A stretch of DNA of 64,000 nt from positions 1 to 64,000 of the forward strand of contig NZ_JAQTZS010000014.1 in NCBI RefSeq assembly GCF_028687635.1. Reading direction: 5' to 3'. Source of the DNA: Malikia sp. (lineage in GTDB: Bacteria > Pseudomonadota > Gammaproteobacteria > Burkholderiales > Burkholderiaceae_C). Position 1 is the stretch's first letter, and each line of letters opens with the position of its first letter. The translations under genes were made by a program, and so were the position numbers. Shown in pieces: positions 1-8,467 of the stretch. The notes under the pieces were generated by a model. It saw nothing but the letters and a program-made list of their open reading frames with translations. It was not told the DNA's origin and searched no databases.

Positions 1-131
1 CGGGCATGAAGGACTCCAAGGTGATCGTGGCGATCAACAAGGACGCCGAGGCACCGATCTTCTCGGTGGCCGACTACGGGCTGGAGGCCGACCTGTTCAC
101 GGCCGTGCCGGAGCTGGTCAAGGCGCTGTAA
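1..131 (+). CDS. etfA: Electron transfer flavoprotein alpha subunit, C-terminal end (partial)
   Basis: Only the last 42 or so codons are in the window. They read [14 protein letters not shown], then AEAPIF, a Y-G-L-E-A-D-L stretch and a terminal LVKAL, which is the typical end of EtfA. The [16 protein letters not shown] part lies in the FAD-binding domain. EtfA pairs with EtfB and passes electrons from acyl-CoA dehydrogenases to ETF-quinone oxidoreductase. The 5' part lies outside the window, so the start and any etfB neighbour cannot be judged. Its last 14 bases overlap the 3' end of miaA on the other strand. Confidence 0.9.
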   Translation, partial: GMKDSKVIVAINKDAEAPIFSVADYGLEADLFTAVPELVKAL

Positions 132-1140
132 GCCGCAGCGCGGTCTCGATCACCGCCAGCGCCTGCTGCATGGCGCCTGGCTGGTCGCAGACCACCACGC
201 TGCGCCGCGGCATGCCGCGCAGCCAGGTCAGCTGGCGCTTGGCGAGCTGGCGTGTCGCGAAGATGCCGCGCTCGCGCAGTTCGGCCAGCTCCGACGCGGC
301 CAGTTCCTGGCGCCCCGCGCGTTCGGCGCCGTCCAGCGCCTCCCAGGCCTGGCGGTAGCCGACGCAGCGCATGGCCGGCAGATCAGGCGACAGGTCGCCG
401 CGCGCGCGCAGGGCCTGCATCTCTGCCATGAAACCCTGCGCCAGCATCGCGTCGAAGCGCTCGGCGATGCGGCCATGCAGCCAGGCCCGCTCGACCGGCT
501 CCAGCGAGAACAGCAGCCCGGGCTGGCCGTCGACCTGCAGCGGGCGGTTCGCCTCGGCCGCCTTGTCGCGCGTGTGGAAGGACGAGATCGGCCGGCCGCT
601 GGCGCGCCAGACCTCGAGCGCGCGCCCGATGCGCTGGCTGTCGTTGGGCGACAGTCTGGTCGCCGTGACCGGATCGACTTCGGCCAGCTGCGCGTGCAGC
701 GCGGGCCAGCCCAGTTGTCCGGCTTGCGCCTCGATCTCGGCGCGCAGTTCGGGCTGGGCCGCCGGCATTTCGTCGAGTCCCTCGAACAGCGCCTTGAAAT
801 AGAGCATGGTGCCTCCGACCAGCAGCGGCAGGCGACCGCGCGCGCGGATTTCGCCGAGCAACTGGTGGGCATCGCGCACGAACTCGGCCGCGCTGTAGGC
901 CTGCAGCGGGTCGCGGATGTTGATCAGGTGGTGCGGCGCCGAGGCCAGCTCCTGCTGGCTGGGCTTGGCGGTGCCGATGTCCATGCCGCGAAACACCAGC
1001 GCCGAGTCGACACTGATGATCTCGACCGGCAGGCGCTGGGCCAGCGCGAGCGCCAGCGCGGTCTTGCCCGAGGCGGTCGGGCCGGCGATCGCCAGCCAGG
1101 CGGGCCTGGCATCTGGTGGGGTGTCAGGGGTGCGGGTCAT
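118..1140 (-). CDS. miaA: tRNA dimethylallyltransferase MiaA
   Basis: MiaA transfers a dimethylallyl group to N6 of A37 in tRNAs that read UNN codons, the first step to ms2i6A. The 340-residue product has the P-loop GPTASGKT near residues 20-27, followed by the family sequence [20 protein letters not shown] and the [11 protein letters not shown] segment. It also has CVGYRQ and a C-terminal [13 protein letters not shown] block. Length matches the family. The gene ends convergently inside the last codons of etfA (14 bp overlap). It is followed upstream on the same strand by an MFS gene and mutL; a mutL-miaA neighbourhood is common in proteobacteria, and here the MFS gene separates the two. Confidence 0.95.
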   Translation of the reverse strand: MTRTPDTPPDARPAWLAIAGPTASGKTALALALAQRLPVEIISVDSALVFRGMDIGTAKPSQQELASAPHHLINIRDPLQAYSAAEFVRDAHQLLGEIRARGRLPLLVGGTMLYFKALFEGLDEMPAAQPELRAEIEAQAGQLGWPALHAQLAEVDPVTATRLSPNDSQRIGRALEVWRASGRPISSFHTRDKAAEANRPLQVDGQPGLLFSLEPVERAWLHGRIAERFDAMLAQGFMAEMQALRARGDLSPDLPAMRCVGYRQAWEALDGAERAGRQELAASELAELRERGIFATRQLAKRQLTWLRGMPRRSVVVCDQPGAMQQALAVIETALRLTAP

Positions 1141-1161
1141 GTCGGGTCGCTTGGGGTCGGA

Positions 1162-2403
1162 TCAGCTGTGACGTTTCAGTGGTGCACGCACCTCGCCGTA
1201 GCGCTGCACGGCGGTCCAGGCGTTGAGCGCGACCAGCACGGCCCAGAACAGCACCCCCCAGCCCAGCGCCTGGCGCGGCGTGACCCAGTCGTGACTGATC
1301 AACCAGCCCAGCGTCTGGCCGTTGCCGAAGGCCAGCACCATGGCCAGGCAGCCGCTCCAGGCCGAAGCGGCCCCCGCCGCCTGCGGGAAGGGCGCGACCG
1401 AGCCGGTCTGGGCGCAGGGCTGGTGGATGCCATGCGCCATGATGTAGAAGCCAAACGGCAGCGCCACCGCCCAGGTCGATGCGAGCTCCAGCCAGGTGCC
1501 CAGCGCCAGCCCCAGGCCGCCCGTCAGGCTCAAGGCGGCGGCGACCGCGATGGTGCGGCGCAGCCCCAGCCGCGTCAGCAGCCGGCGGCAGACGAAGGTG
1601 CCGGTGATGTAGAGCAGCGACATCGAGAACATCACCAGACCGAAGGCCGACTGGCTCAGGCCGAAGTCGCCGACCAGCACGAAGGACGACAGCGACAGGA
1701 AGGCGAACAGGCCGCCGAAGGAGAAGCCCGAGATCATCGCCTGGCACCAGAAGGTGGGGTGGCGCAGGATCACGCCCCAGTTGGTCAGCAGGCGGGCCGG
1801 TTGCAGCGCCTCGCGGTCGGGTTGCTCCAGTGTCTCCTGCAGGCGCCACAGCAGCATCGTCAGCACGACGGCGCCAAACAGCGCGACGCCAGCCAGTGCC
1901 GCGCGCCAGCCCAGGTGCTGTGCCAGCCAGCCGCCCAGCGGTCCGCTGAAACAGGCGATCAGCCCGAGACCGCCGAGCGCCTTGGACATCACGCGCGCGG
2001 CGTCCGCCGGCTGATACAGGTCGCGGATCACGGCGCGGGCGCCCATCATCGAGGCGCCCATGGCCAGGCCCTGCAGGCAGCGCCAGCCGATCAGCGCGTC
2101 CATCGAGCCCACCTGCGTCGCGCCGACCGAAGCCAGCGTGAACAGGCTCATGCCGATGATCAGCACCGGGCGGCGACCGAAGCGGTCGGACAGCGGCCCC
2201 CAGACCAGCTGCGACAGGCCAAAGCCCAGCAGCAAGGCGGTCAGGGTCAGCTGGGCCTGCGCCATGCTGCCGTTCAGCTGGCGCGTCAGGTCGGGCAGCG
2301 AGGGCAGGTAGAGGTCGGTCGCGATCGGCTGCAGCCCCATCAGCAGGGACAGCAGCAGCACGACGAGGGTGGGCGACATGCGCCGGGAGGCTTGGGGGGT
2401 CAT
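1162..2403 (-). CDS. Bcr/CflA-type MFS drug efflux transporter
   Basis: A 413-residue inner-membrane protein with about twelve hydrophobic segments. The LQPIATDLYLPSLP segment near residue 24 is the hallmark of the Bcr/CflA drug:proton antiporters, and SDRFGRRPVL near residue 75 is the MFS loop 2-3 motif. The RAVIRDL segment near residue 125 also fits Bcr/CflA. It probably exports a toxic compound, but the substrate cannot be read from sequence. It lies 3 bp downstream of mutL on the same strand, so the two are probably co-transcribed with miaA. Confidence 0.85.
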   Translation of the reverse strand: MTPQASRRMSPTLVVLLLSLLMGLQPIATDLYLPSLPDLTRQLNGSMAQAQLTLTALLLGFGLSQLVWGPLSDRFGRRPVLIIGMSLFTLASVGATQVGSMDALIGWRCLQGLAMGASMMGARAVIRDLYQPADAARVMSKALGGLGLIACFSGPLGGWLAQHLGWRAALAGVALFGAVVLTMLLWRLQETLEQPDREALQPARLLTNWGVILRHPTFWCQAMISGFSFGGLFAFLSLSSFVLVGDFGLSQSAFGLVMFSMSLLYITGTFVCRRLLTRLGLRRTIAVAAALSLTGGLGLALGTWLELASTWAVALPFGFYIMAHGIHQPCAQTGSVAPFPQAAGAASAWSGCLAMVLAFGNGQTLGWLISHDWVTPRQALGWGVLFWAVLVALNAWTAVQRYGEVRAPLKRHS

Positions 2404-2406
2404 TTT

Positions 2407-4485
2407 TCAGCGTCCGCGCAGGAACAGCGCATCGAGTTCGCGCAGGGCGAGCTGGCGCCAGGTCGGGCGGCCGTGGTTGCATTGGTCGCTGCGCTCGGTC
2501 GACTCCATCTGGCGCAGCAGGGCGTTCATCTCCTCCAGCGTGAGGCGACGGCTGGCGCGCACCGCGCCATGGCAGGCCATGGTCGCGAGCAGCTCGTTGC
2601 GCGCGCGCTGCACCACGGTCGAGGCGTCGTACTGTGCCAGTTCGGCCAGCACGCCGCGCGCGAGCTCGATGATGTCACCCTGCGCCAGCGCGGCGGGCAC
2701 CGCGCGCACCGCCAGCGTCCGCGGCGAGAAGGGCGAGATCTCCAGCCCCAGCCGGTGCAGCGCTTCGGCGCCGGTCTCGGCGCTGGCGATCTCGGCCGGC
2801 GTGGCCGCGAAGGTGGCCGGGATCAGCAGCGGCTGGCTCTGCAGCCCGGCGCCGTCACTGGCGTCGAACTGCTGCTTGAGCCGTTCATAGACGATGCGCT
2901 CGTGCGCCGCGTGCATGTCGACCAGCACCAGGCCCTGGGCGTTTTCCGCCAGGAGGTAGATGCCATGCAGCTGGGCGATCGCGCGGCCCAGCGGCCAGTG
3001 GCCGGCGTCTGGCGGCTGCGCTGCGTCGGCGCTTGATGCTGGGGTGGCGCTTTCCTGTGCGGGCTTCCAGGCCGTCGGTGGCCGATCGGCCGCCGCGTCT
3101 CCGGCTTGTCCGCCTTGTGGTGCTGGAGTCGAGTCCAGAGCGTGCCCAGGCTGCCAGAGCAGTGACAGGTCCTCGACCTTGTGGCCGACCGGCTCGGGCC
3201 GGCTCCAGGGGGCATTCCAGTTCTTGCCTGCGGCTGGCGGCGGGTGCTGGATGCCAAGTCCGAGCTGAACCCTAGGCATGGCCAGCGCGGGCGTGGCTGC
3301 CGGCGACTCAGCGACGCCGGTGCGGCTCTCCGCTGGAGGGTTCCCGGTCGTCAGGTCATGGCCGGCCTGGCCAGCAGGCTTGTCCGCCGCCGTCGAGCGC
3401 GGCGCGGCCAGCGCGTTCTCGATCGCGTGGCGCACCGCCTGATGCACCTCGCGCCCGTCGCGAAAGCGCACCTCGATCTTGGTCGGGTGCACGTTGACGT
3501 CGACCCGGGTCGGATCGATCTCGATGAACAGCGCGTAGGCTGGCTGGCGCTGCCCGTGCAGCAAGTCCTCGTAGGCGCTGCGCGCCGCGTGCGCGATCAC
3601 CTTGTCGCGCACGAAGCGGCCGTTGACATAGGCGAACTGGCGGTCGGCGCGCGCGCGGGCGGCGTCCGGCAACCCGGCGCGGCCCCAGGCCCGGATGCCC
3701 TGGCTCCGCCAGTCCAGCGCCAGACTCTGCTCGATGAAGTCCTGGCCCAGCACGTCGCCCAGCCGCTGCGTCAGCGCGGCCTGGGCATCATCCTGGTGGC
3801 AGGCGCGCCACTGCTCGACCAGCTTGCCCTCGTGCCAGACCGCGAAGCCCACATCGGGCCGGGCCAGCGCATGGCGGCGCACCGCTTCCAGGCAATGCGC
3901 GAGTTCGGTCGCGTCGGTCTTGAGGAACTTGCGCCGCGCCGGCGTGGTGTAGAACAGTTCGCGCACCTCGATCGTCGTGCCGTGGGTGCGCGCCGCCGGC
4001 GACAGCTCGCCGGTGCGCCCGTGCAGCATCCAGGCGTGGCCGTCCTCGCTGCCGGCCTCGCGCGACAGCAGGCTGACGTCGGCGATCGAGTGGATCGCCG
4101 CCAGCGCCTCGCCGCGAAAGCCCATGGTGTGGACCGATTCGAGCTCCGCCAGGTTGCCGATCTTGCTGGTCGCGTGGCGCTTGAGCGCGGAGCCCAGCTC
4201 CTCGCGCGGGATGCCGCTGCCGTCGTCCTCGACCGAGATCAGCCGCACGCCACCGGCCAGCAGCCGCAGCGTGATCTGGCGCGCGCCGGCGTCGAGCGCG
4301 TTGTCGATCAGCTCGCGCACCACCGAGGCCGGGCGCTCGACCACCTCGCCGGCGGCGATCTGGCTGATCAGCTCGTCGGGCAGTTCGCGGATCGGGCGGC
4401 GCGGTGGCGCGGCGGCGGCAGGGGGGGCAGAAGCGGCAGAAAAGGCTGTGTCTGGCGGGGGGCGGGCGCTGTGGCTGGAATTCAC
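2407..4485 (-). CDS. mutL: DNA mismatch repair protein MutL
   Basis: MutL couples mismatch recognition by MutS to strand incision. The N-terminal GHKL ATPase carries AAGEVVERPASVVRELIDN with the catalytic Glu and Asn, then DDGSGI and GFRGEAL. The C-terminal half has DMHAAHERIVYE, close to the D(Q/M)HA-x2-E-x4-E metal site of endonuclease-active MutL proteins such as that of Neisseria. It also has ACHGAVRA, QCNHGRPTW and a terminal FLR, which make up the rest of that site. The 692-residue length reflects a long proline/alanine-rich linker (about residues 355-500). The gene is followed by the MFS gene and miaA on the same strand. Confidence 0.95.
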   Translation of the reverse strand: MNSSHSARPPPDTAFSAASAPPAAAAPPRRPIRELPDELISQIAAGEVVERPASVVRELIDNALDAGARQITLRLLAGGVRLISVEDDGSGIPREELGSALKRHATSKIGNLAELESVHTMGFRGEALAAIHSIADVSLLSREAGSEDGHAWMLHGRTGELSPAARTHGTTIEVRELFYTTPARRKFLKTDATELAHCLEAVRRHALARPDVGFAVWHEGKLVEQWRACHQDDAQAALTQRLGDVLGQDFIEQSLALDWRSQGIRAWGRAGLPDAARARADRQFAYVNGRFVRDKVIAHAARSAYEDLLHGQRQPAYALFIEIDPTRVDVNVHPTKIEVRFRDGREVHQAVRHAIENALAAPRSTAADKPAGQAGHDLTTGNPPAESRTGVAESPAATPALAMPRVQLGLGIQHPPPAAGKNWNAPWSRPEPVGHKVEDLSLLWQPGHALDSTPAPQGGQAGDAAADRPPTAWKPAQESATPASSADAAQPPDAGHWPLGRAIAQLHGIYLLAENAQGLVLVDMHAAHERIVYERLKQQFDASDGAGLQSQPLLIPATFAATPAEIASAETGAEALHRLGLEISPFSPRTLAVRAVPAALAQGDIIELARGVLAELAQYDASTVVQRARNELLATMACHGAVRASRRLTLEEMNALLRQMESTERSDQCNHGRPTWRQLALRELDALFLRGR

Positions 4486-4551
4486 CCCTGGATTGTAGGT
4501 GGGCGGCCGCTTCGCTGCCGCCAGCCCGCTTGGAACGGATAATCACGTACC

Positions 4552-5193
4552 ATGGACATCATTCCCTTTCTGATCGATTTCATCCTCCACGTCGACAAGC
4601 ATCTGCAGGCCTTCGTCGCCAGTTATGGCGCCTGGGTCTATGCCCTGCTGTTCCTGGTCATCTTCGTCGAGACCGGCCTGGTCGTCATGCCCTTCCTGCC
4701 AGGCGACTCGCTGCTGTTCATCGTTGGCGCGCTGGCCGGCGCCGGCCTGATCAGCCTGCCGCTGGCGATGGGCCTGCTCGCGCTCGCGGCCATACTCGGC
4801 GACCAGCTCAACTACACCATAGGACGCTATTTCGGCCCCAAGGTGTTCCAGTGGGAGGACTCGCGCTTCTTCAACAAGAAGGCCTTCAACCAGGCCCATG
4901 CCTTCTACGAGCGCTATGGCGGCATCACCATCGTGCTGGCGCGCTTCATGCCCTTCATCCGTACCTTCGCGCCCTTCGTCGCCGGGGTGGCCGCGATGTC
5001 GCGCCCCAAGTTCAGCGCCTACAACGTCGGCGGCGGCCTGCTCTGGGTCTGCGGCCTGACGCTGGCGGGCTACTGGTTCGGCAACATGCCCTGGGTGCAG
5101 GCCAACCTGAGCAAGATCATCTGGGCGCTGATCCTGGTGCCGGGGCTGATCGCGCTGTTCGGTGCCTGGCGCGCCAGCCGCCAGCCCGCCTGA
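4552..5193 (+). CDS. DedA-family membrane protein (YqjA/YghB type)
   Basis: A 213-residue integral membrane protein. Family landmarks are FVETGLVVMPFLPGDSLLF (about residues 43-61), GDQLNYTIGRYFG (about 84-96), the RYGG-ITIVLARFMPFIRTFAPFVAG block (about 123-148) and a late W-x-LAGYWFGN. DedA proteins affect membrane potential and phospholipid distribution, and some move undecaprenyl phosphate or other lipids. The start is divergent from mutL with 66 bp between, which must hold both promoters. A GGGGC/GCCCC stem lies downstream near 5255-5275, but it has no U-run. Confidence 0.85.
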   Translation: MDIIPFLIDFILHVDKHLQAFVASYGAWVYALLFLVIFVETGLVVMPFLPGDSLLFIVGALAGAGLISLPLAMGLLALAAILGDQLNYTIGRYFGPKVFQWEDSRFFNKKAFNQAHAFYERYGGITIVLARFMPFIRTFAPFVAGVAAMSRPKFSAYNVGGGLLWVCGLTLAGYWFGNMPWVQANLSKIIWALILVPGLIALFGAWRASRQPA

Positions 5194-5336
5194 CCGGCGC
5201 ATCCACCTTTCACGGGAACGGGTCGGTTCAGGATTTTTCGTCTGTATCTGGCCTGGGGCTAGCGCAGCGGCCCCGATTCCGGTAAGTTATGGCCATCCGA
5301 TGATCATTTTTGCCTTATCAACCAAGGGGGACGAAC

Positions 5337-5540
5337 ATGACAAAGCACCATAGCCCGGCCGACCAGCAGGAGCCGCACGCGCGCAAGGTCGAGAACGACC
5401 ACAACAAGATGGGCGAGCAGGATGCCACCCAGCTCAACCAGGGCCACCGCACGCCCGAAAGCCGCAGCGACCGCGAGTCGAACGTGGGCGGCAGCAACCA
5501 GACGCAATCGCGCCGCCACCCGTCCGGCGGCGGCCACTGA
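5337..5540 (+). CDS. Small, very hydrophilic hypothetical protein
   Basis: A 67-residue product starting MTKHHSPADQQ and ending RRHPSGGGH. It is rich in H, Q, N, R, D and E, with no hydrophobic segment, so it is probably disordered and cytosolic. The start at 5337 is chosen because AAGGGGGA lies about eight bases upstream, a good ribosome-binding site; an in-frame ATG at 5310 lacks one. A strong hairpin follows 40 bases after the stop. I do not recognise a family; short His/Gln-rich proteins of this type recur in Burkholderiales. Coding support is the ribosome-binding site and the following terminator. Confidence 0.55.
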   Translation: MTKHHSPADQQEPHARKVENDHNKMGEQDATQLNQGHRTPESRSDRESNVGGSNQTQSRRHPSGGGH

Positions 5541-5579
5541 TCCAGCCTGTTCAGACGCCAGGGGGCGTGAAACCGAAAG

Positions 5580-5598
5580 GGGCTGCCGCAGGCAGCCC
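5580..5598. terminator. Bidirectional hairpin terminator
   Basis: GGGCTGCC, loop GCA, then GGCAGCCC, followed on the + strand by TCTTCGTTTCT. It lies between two convergent genes (stop at 5540 on +, stop at 5612 on -) and probably ends both transcripts. The U-run is weak. Confidence 0.55.
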
Positions 5599-5611
5599 TC
5601 TTCGTTTCTGG

Positions 5612-6154
5612 CTAGAACCCGCCGAGGTTCTCGATCGCGTCCACCACCATGCCGGTGCCGATGATCAGCAGCAGGATATCGTTGTCCACCCGCACATACT
5701 CGTAGCCGGCGGGCGGGCGGCCGAGCTGGCGTCGCAGCTCGACCGGCAGCGGATAGCGCACCAGATCGCGCGGCAGTTGCTGGCCCAGCGCCCATTTCCT
5801 GGCCTGGCCGGGCGGCAGGCAGCCGTTGTTCTTCTTGGCCAGGCCGGGCGGACAGCGGCCGGCCCTGACCCGGGGCTCGAAGTAGTCGCGCACCGACTCC
5901 CGGTGCCGCTCGCCGAACCGCGCGCCGCTGGCGCCTGGATGGCGCGCGCGGCCATCTTGAGCGTCCTCGCGTCGAGCGTTGCGCCCCCGGTCCTGGTCCG
6001 CGCCGTAGCCGGCGGGATCGTGCTCGCGCATCTGTTCTCGCATCTGTTCGCGCTTGTGCCCCTGGCCACCGGCCCAGTCGGGCTTTTCAGCCCAGCTTGA
6101 GAGGGTGACGGCACTGGCGCACAGTGCCATGGCGGCGATCTTGGTAAAACTCAT
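5612..6154 (-). CDS. RcnB-like periplasmic protein (CigR/RcnB family)
   Basis: The start at 6154 is set by GGAAGGAAGATC just upstream. The product has 180 residues and begins with a signal peptide (MSFTKIAAMALCASAVTLSSWA). A highly charged His/Arg/Glu-rich middle follows. The C-terminal block (ARKWALGQQLPRD, LPVELRRQLGRPPAGYEYVRV, then a hydrophobic ILLLIIGTGMVVDAIENL) matches the RcnB fold. RcnB is a periplasmic protein affecting nickel/cobalt export in E. coli, and CigR is a Salmonella anti-virulence relative. No metal exporter gene is adjacent, so the role here is unknown. Confidence 0.7.
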   Translation of the reverse strand: MSFTKIAAMALCASAVTLSSWAEKPDWAGGQGHKREQMREQMREHDPAGYGADQDRGRNARREDAQDGRARHPGASGARFGERHRESVRDYFEPRVRAGRCPPGLAKKNNGCLPPGQARKWALGQQLPRDLVRYPLPVELRRQLGRPPAGYEYVRVDNDILLLIIGTGMVVDAIENLGGF

Positions 6155-6234
6155 GATCTTCCTTCCTAAATAATCAGGCAGGATCATTAGGCCGCAATTG
6201 CCGTCCCCGTTCAAGGCCGGAGCGGGTCCTGGCT

Positions 6235-7230
6235 TCAGTCCCGTCCCAGGGCCTGCAGCACCCGCTTGAAGGCGGCGATGTCGGCCTCGGCCATGCCGTC
6301 GAGCTTGTCCTTCATGTAGTGGTTGGCGGAGCCGGCGATCGCGGCCTGGCGCTCACGCCCCGCCGCGCTGAGCTCCCGCAGTCCGTCGGCGCGCAGGCAC
6401 AGCAGCCCTTGCTGCATCAGTCCAGCCAGTCCGTCCGCGACCTCGTCTTGCTCCAGGTAGGTCGAATGCGCCAGCTCGGCGGTGCTGCAGGGACCTTGCC
6501 GCAAGCGGGTGAGCAGGCGCGACATCGGCATCGTCAGACCCAGTGCCTGGCGGTGCGATTCGAAGTCCAGCGAGAGCTGCTGGCTGGCGTAGACCAGCTG
6601 GCGCAGCAGCTCGGAGTCGGTCAGGTTCGGGCCGATCGCCGCCTCGGACGAGGCCGCCGCCTCGGCCAGCGCGGGGTGTTCCTGCGCGACCCCGTAGCGG
6701 CCCTGCGTGAACAGCAGCGGCGCGCCTTCATGGCGCGCGTAGCGCTCGACATGGCCGACCAGGATCAGGTGGTCGCCGCCTTCGTGGACCTGTTCGAGGC
6801 GGCACTCCAGATGGGCGATCGCGCCGCTCAACAGCGGCGCGCCATGCCGGCCAGCCTGCCAGGGCGCGCGCTCGAAGCGCTCGGGGTGCGAGGACCCGAA
6901 CAGCTGGGACAGCTCGACCTGATCGTCCGCCAGCACGCTGACCGCGTAGTGGCCCGCCCGCAGGAAGTCCGCCGCGCTGCTCGATTCGCGCCGGATCGAC
7001 CACAACACCAGCGGCGGCGCGAGCGAGACGGCGGCGAAGGAGTTGACGGCCATGCCGACCAGCCGCTCGCCGTTGCGCGCGGTCACGACCGTCACGCCAG
7101 TCGGGAACTGGCCCAGGCAGCGCCGCAGCGCGCGCCCGTCGGCTGCCGGGTCGCCGGCCTCGATCAAGCTGCGCGCCGCAGCGTCATGCACCGCTGCATC
7201 GCGTGACAAATTTGCGCTGGCCTGGCTCAT
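6235..7230 (-). CDS. Flavin reductase with C-terminal MarR-like domain (HPAH C1 type)
   Basis: The 331-residue product has a flavin-reductase (DIM6/NTAB) domain at about residues 25-185: LRRCLGQFPTGVTVVTA, VNSFAAVSLAPPLVLWSI, GGDHLILVGHV. A winged-helix MarR-like domain follows at about 205-325 (SRLLTRLRQGPCSTAELAHSTYLEQDEVADGLAGLMQQGLL). This order and length match the reductase component (C1) of Acinetobacter 4-hydroxyphenylacetate 3-hydroxylase, whose MarR-like part lets the substrate switch on flavin reduction. The partner oxygenase (C2) is not in the window. The start at 7230 fits the domain; a longer in-frame start at 7374 would add an arginine/proline-rich leader and has no better ribosome-binding site. 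Confidence 0.75.
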   Translation of the reverse strand: MSQASANLSRDAAVHDAAARSLIEAGDPAADGRALRRCLGQFPTGVTVVTARNGERLVGMAVNSFAAVSLAPPLVLWSIRRESSSAADFLRAGHYAVSVLADDQVELSQLFGSSHPERFERAPWQAGRHGAPLLSGAIAHLECRLEQVHEGGDHLILVGHVERYARHEGAPLLFTQGRYGVAQEHPALAEAAASSEAAIGPNLTDSELLRQLVYASQQLSLDFESHRQALGLTMPMSRLLTRLRQGPCSTAELAHSTYLEQDEVADGLAGLMQQGLLCLRADGLRELSAAGRERQAAIAGSANHYMKDKLDGMAEADIAAFKRVLQALGRD

Positions 7231-7349
7231 GGGGTGGTCTCGGTGTCGGGGTGAAGGGGGGGACGGAATCATAGCGGCTGATCCTTGTCCTCCGCAGGCA
7301 ATGGGCTGCTTGGCTCGGCGCCATACCGCCCCGACTATACTGACGCCCC

Positions 7350-7418
7350 ATGCCTGCCATCGACCGAATCCCACTCGTCAGCGACGAACTCGAACGCCTC
7401 GCCGCCGTGGCGCGCTGA
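7350..7418 (+). other. 22-codon open frame in front of the potassium channel gene
   Basis: An ATG-initiated frame (MPAIDRIPLVSDELERLAAVAR, then stop) ending 15 bases before the channel gene. A TATACT -10-like hexamer at 7336-7341 would place the RNA start about at this ATG, so it could be a leaderless leader peptide. It could equally be the truncated head of a lost gene, or chance. There is no comparative evidence. Confidence 0.2.
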
Positions 7419-7433
7419 ACGCCGCACTCCAGC

Positions 7434-8462
7434 ATGGACCTTGCGCAGCAGATCGCCTCGACCGGCCAGAGCCATCGCGTGCTGCGGCGCATGGGCTGGG
7501 CCTTCGCTGCCCTGATGCTGCAGTTGCTGCTCGGCACGCTGGGCTTCCTGTACTTCGGCGCCGCGGGCACCGATCCGTTCGACGCCTTCTACATGACGGC
7601 GATCACGATCACGACCGTGGGCTACGGCGAGGTGGTCGATCTCGCGCACAGCGATGCCGGCCGGCTGTTCGCCGCCTTCGTGTCCTTCGCGGGCTTTGGC
7701 ACGCTGACCTTCATCTTCTCCAGCCTGACCGTTTTCTTCCTCGAAACCGACCTCAACGAAGCGCTGCGCCGACGCCGAATGGAAAAAGCCATACTCAAGC
7801 TCAAGGATCACTACATCTTGTGCGGCTTCGGCCGTGTCGGGCGCAACGTCGCGACCGAGCTGATCGCCTCGGACCACCGCTTCGTCGCGATCGAGCCCAG
7901 CGCCGACGAGCTCGGGCGCTTCCTTGAGCTCCAGCCCGGGCTGCTCTACATCCAGGGCGACGCCTCCAACGACGACTTCCTGCTGCGCGCCGACATCGCC
8001 GATGCCCGGGGCGTGTTTGCCGTCACGGGCAACGACAGCCTCAACCTGATGATCTGCCTGACCGCGCGCCAGCTCAACCCGGCCGTGCGCATCGTCGCGC
8101 GCTGCCACGAGATGCGCAACGCCGGTGCCGATGTGGTGGTGTCGCCCGACTTCACCGGCGGCATGCGGATCGCCTCCTCGATGATCCGGCCCCATGTGGT
8201 GTCCTTTCTCGACGAGATGCTGCGCTCGGAGCTCAACACGCGCATCGAGGAGGTCAGCGTGCCCGAGGGTCACGCACCGGCTCGACTGAGCGAACTGGGC
8301 CGGCGCAGCGCGGACTACGTGCTGCTGGGCGTGCGTGTCGGCGGACGGCTCGAACTCAATCCAGGCGACGATTTCCAGCTCGGGCCCGGCCAGGTCCTGC
8401 TGATCATGGGCAATGCCGGCGGGCGTCAGGAGCTCGAGCGCAGGCTGGCCCCGCGCTCCTGA
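7434..8462 (+). CDS. Two-TM potassium channel with RCK (TrkA-N/TrkA-C) domains
   Basis: The 342-residue protein has two membrane helices (about residues 22-44 and 77-100) around a pore loop with the selectivity filter TTVGYGE (about residues 59-65). A cytosolic RCK domain follows, with the Rossmann motif ILCGFGRVGRNVATEL near residue 125 and E as the ribose-binding acid in VAIEPS. A TrkA-C domain lies at about 265-335. This is the MthK-like architecture: ligand binding to the RCK ring opens a K+ pore. It is divergent from the flavin reductase gene. An MFS gene starts 5 bp downstream and may be co-transcribed. Confidence 0.9.
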   Translation: MDLAQQIASTGQSHRVLRRMGWAFAALMLQLLLGTLGFLYFGAAGTDPFDAFYMTAITITTVGYGEVVDLAHSDAGRLFAAFVSFAGFGTLTFIFSSLTVFFLETDLNEALRRRRMEKAILKLKDHYILCGFGRVGRNVATELIASDHRFVAIEPSADELGRFLELQPGLLYIQGDASNDDFLLRADIADARGVFAVTGNDSLNLMICLTARQLNPAVRIVARCHEMRNAGADVVVSPDFTGGMRIASSMIRPHVVSFLDEMLRSELNTRIEEVSVPEGHAPARLSELGRRSADYVLLGVRVGGRLELNPGDDFQLGPGQVLLIMGNAGGRQELERRLAPRS

Positions 8463-8467
8463 TCCGC

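Noticed and set aside
475-3036. 850-codon open frame on the + strand across miaA, the MFS gene and mutL
   Set aside because: Antisense to three clear genes, with a low-complexity Q/R/A/G/H composition typical of GC-rich reverse frames and no domain.
5255-5275. GGGGC/GCCCC stem after the DedA gene as its terminator
   Set aside because: No U-run follows and the stem is only five pairs; not supported enough to list.
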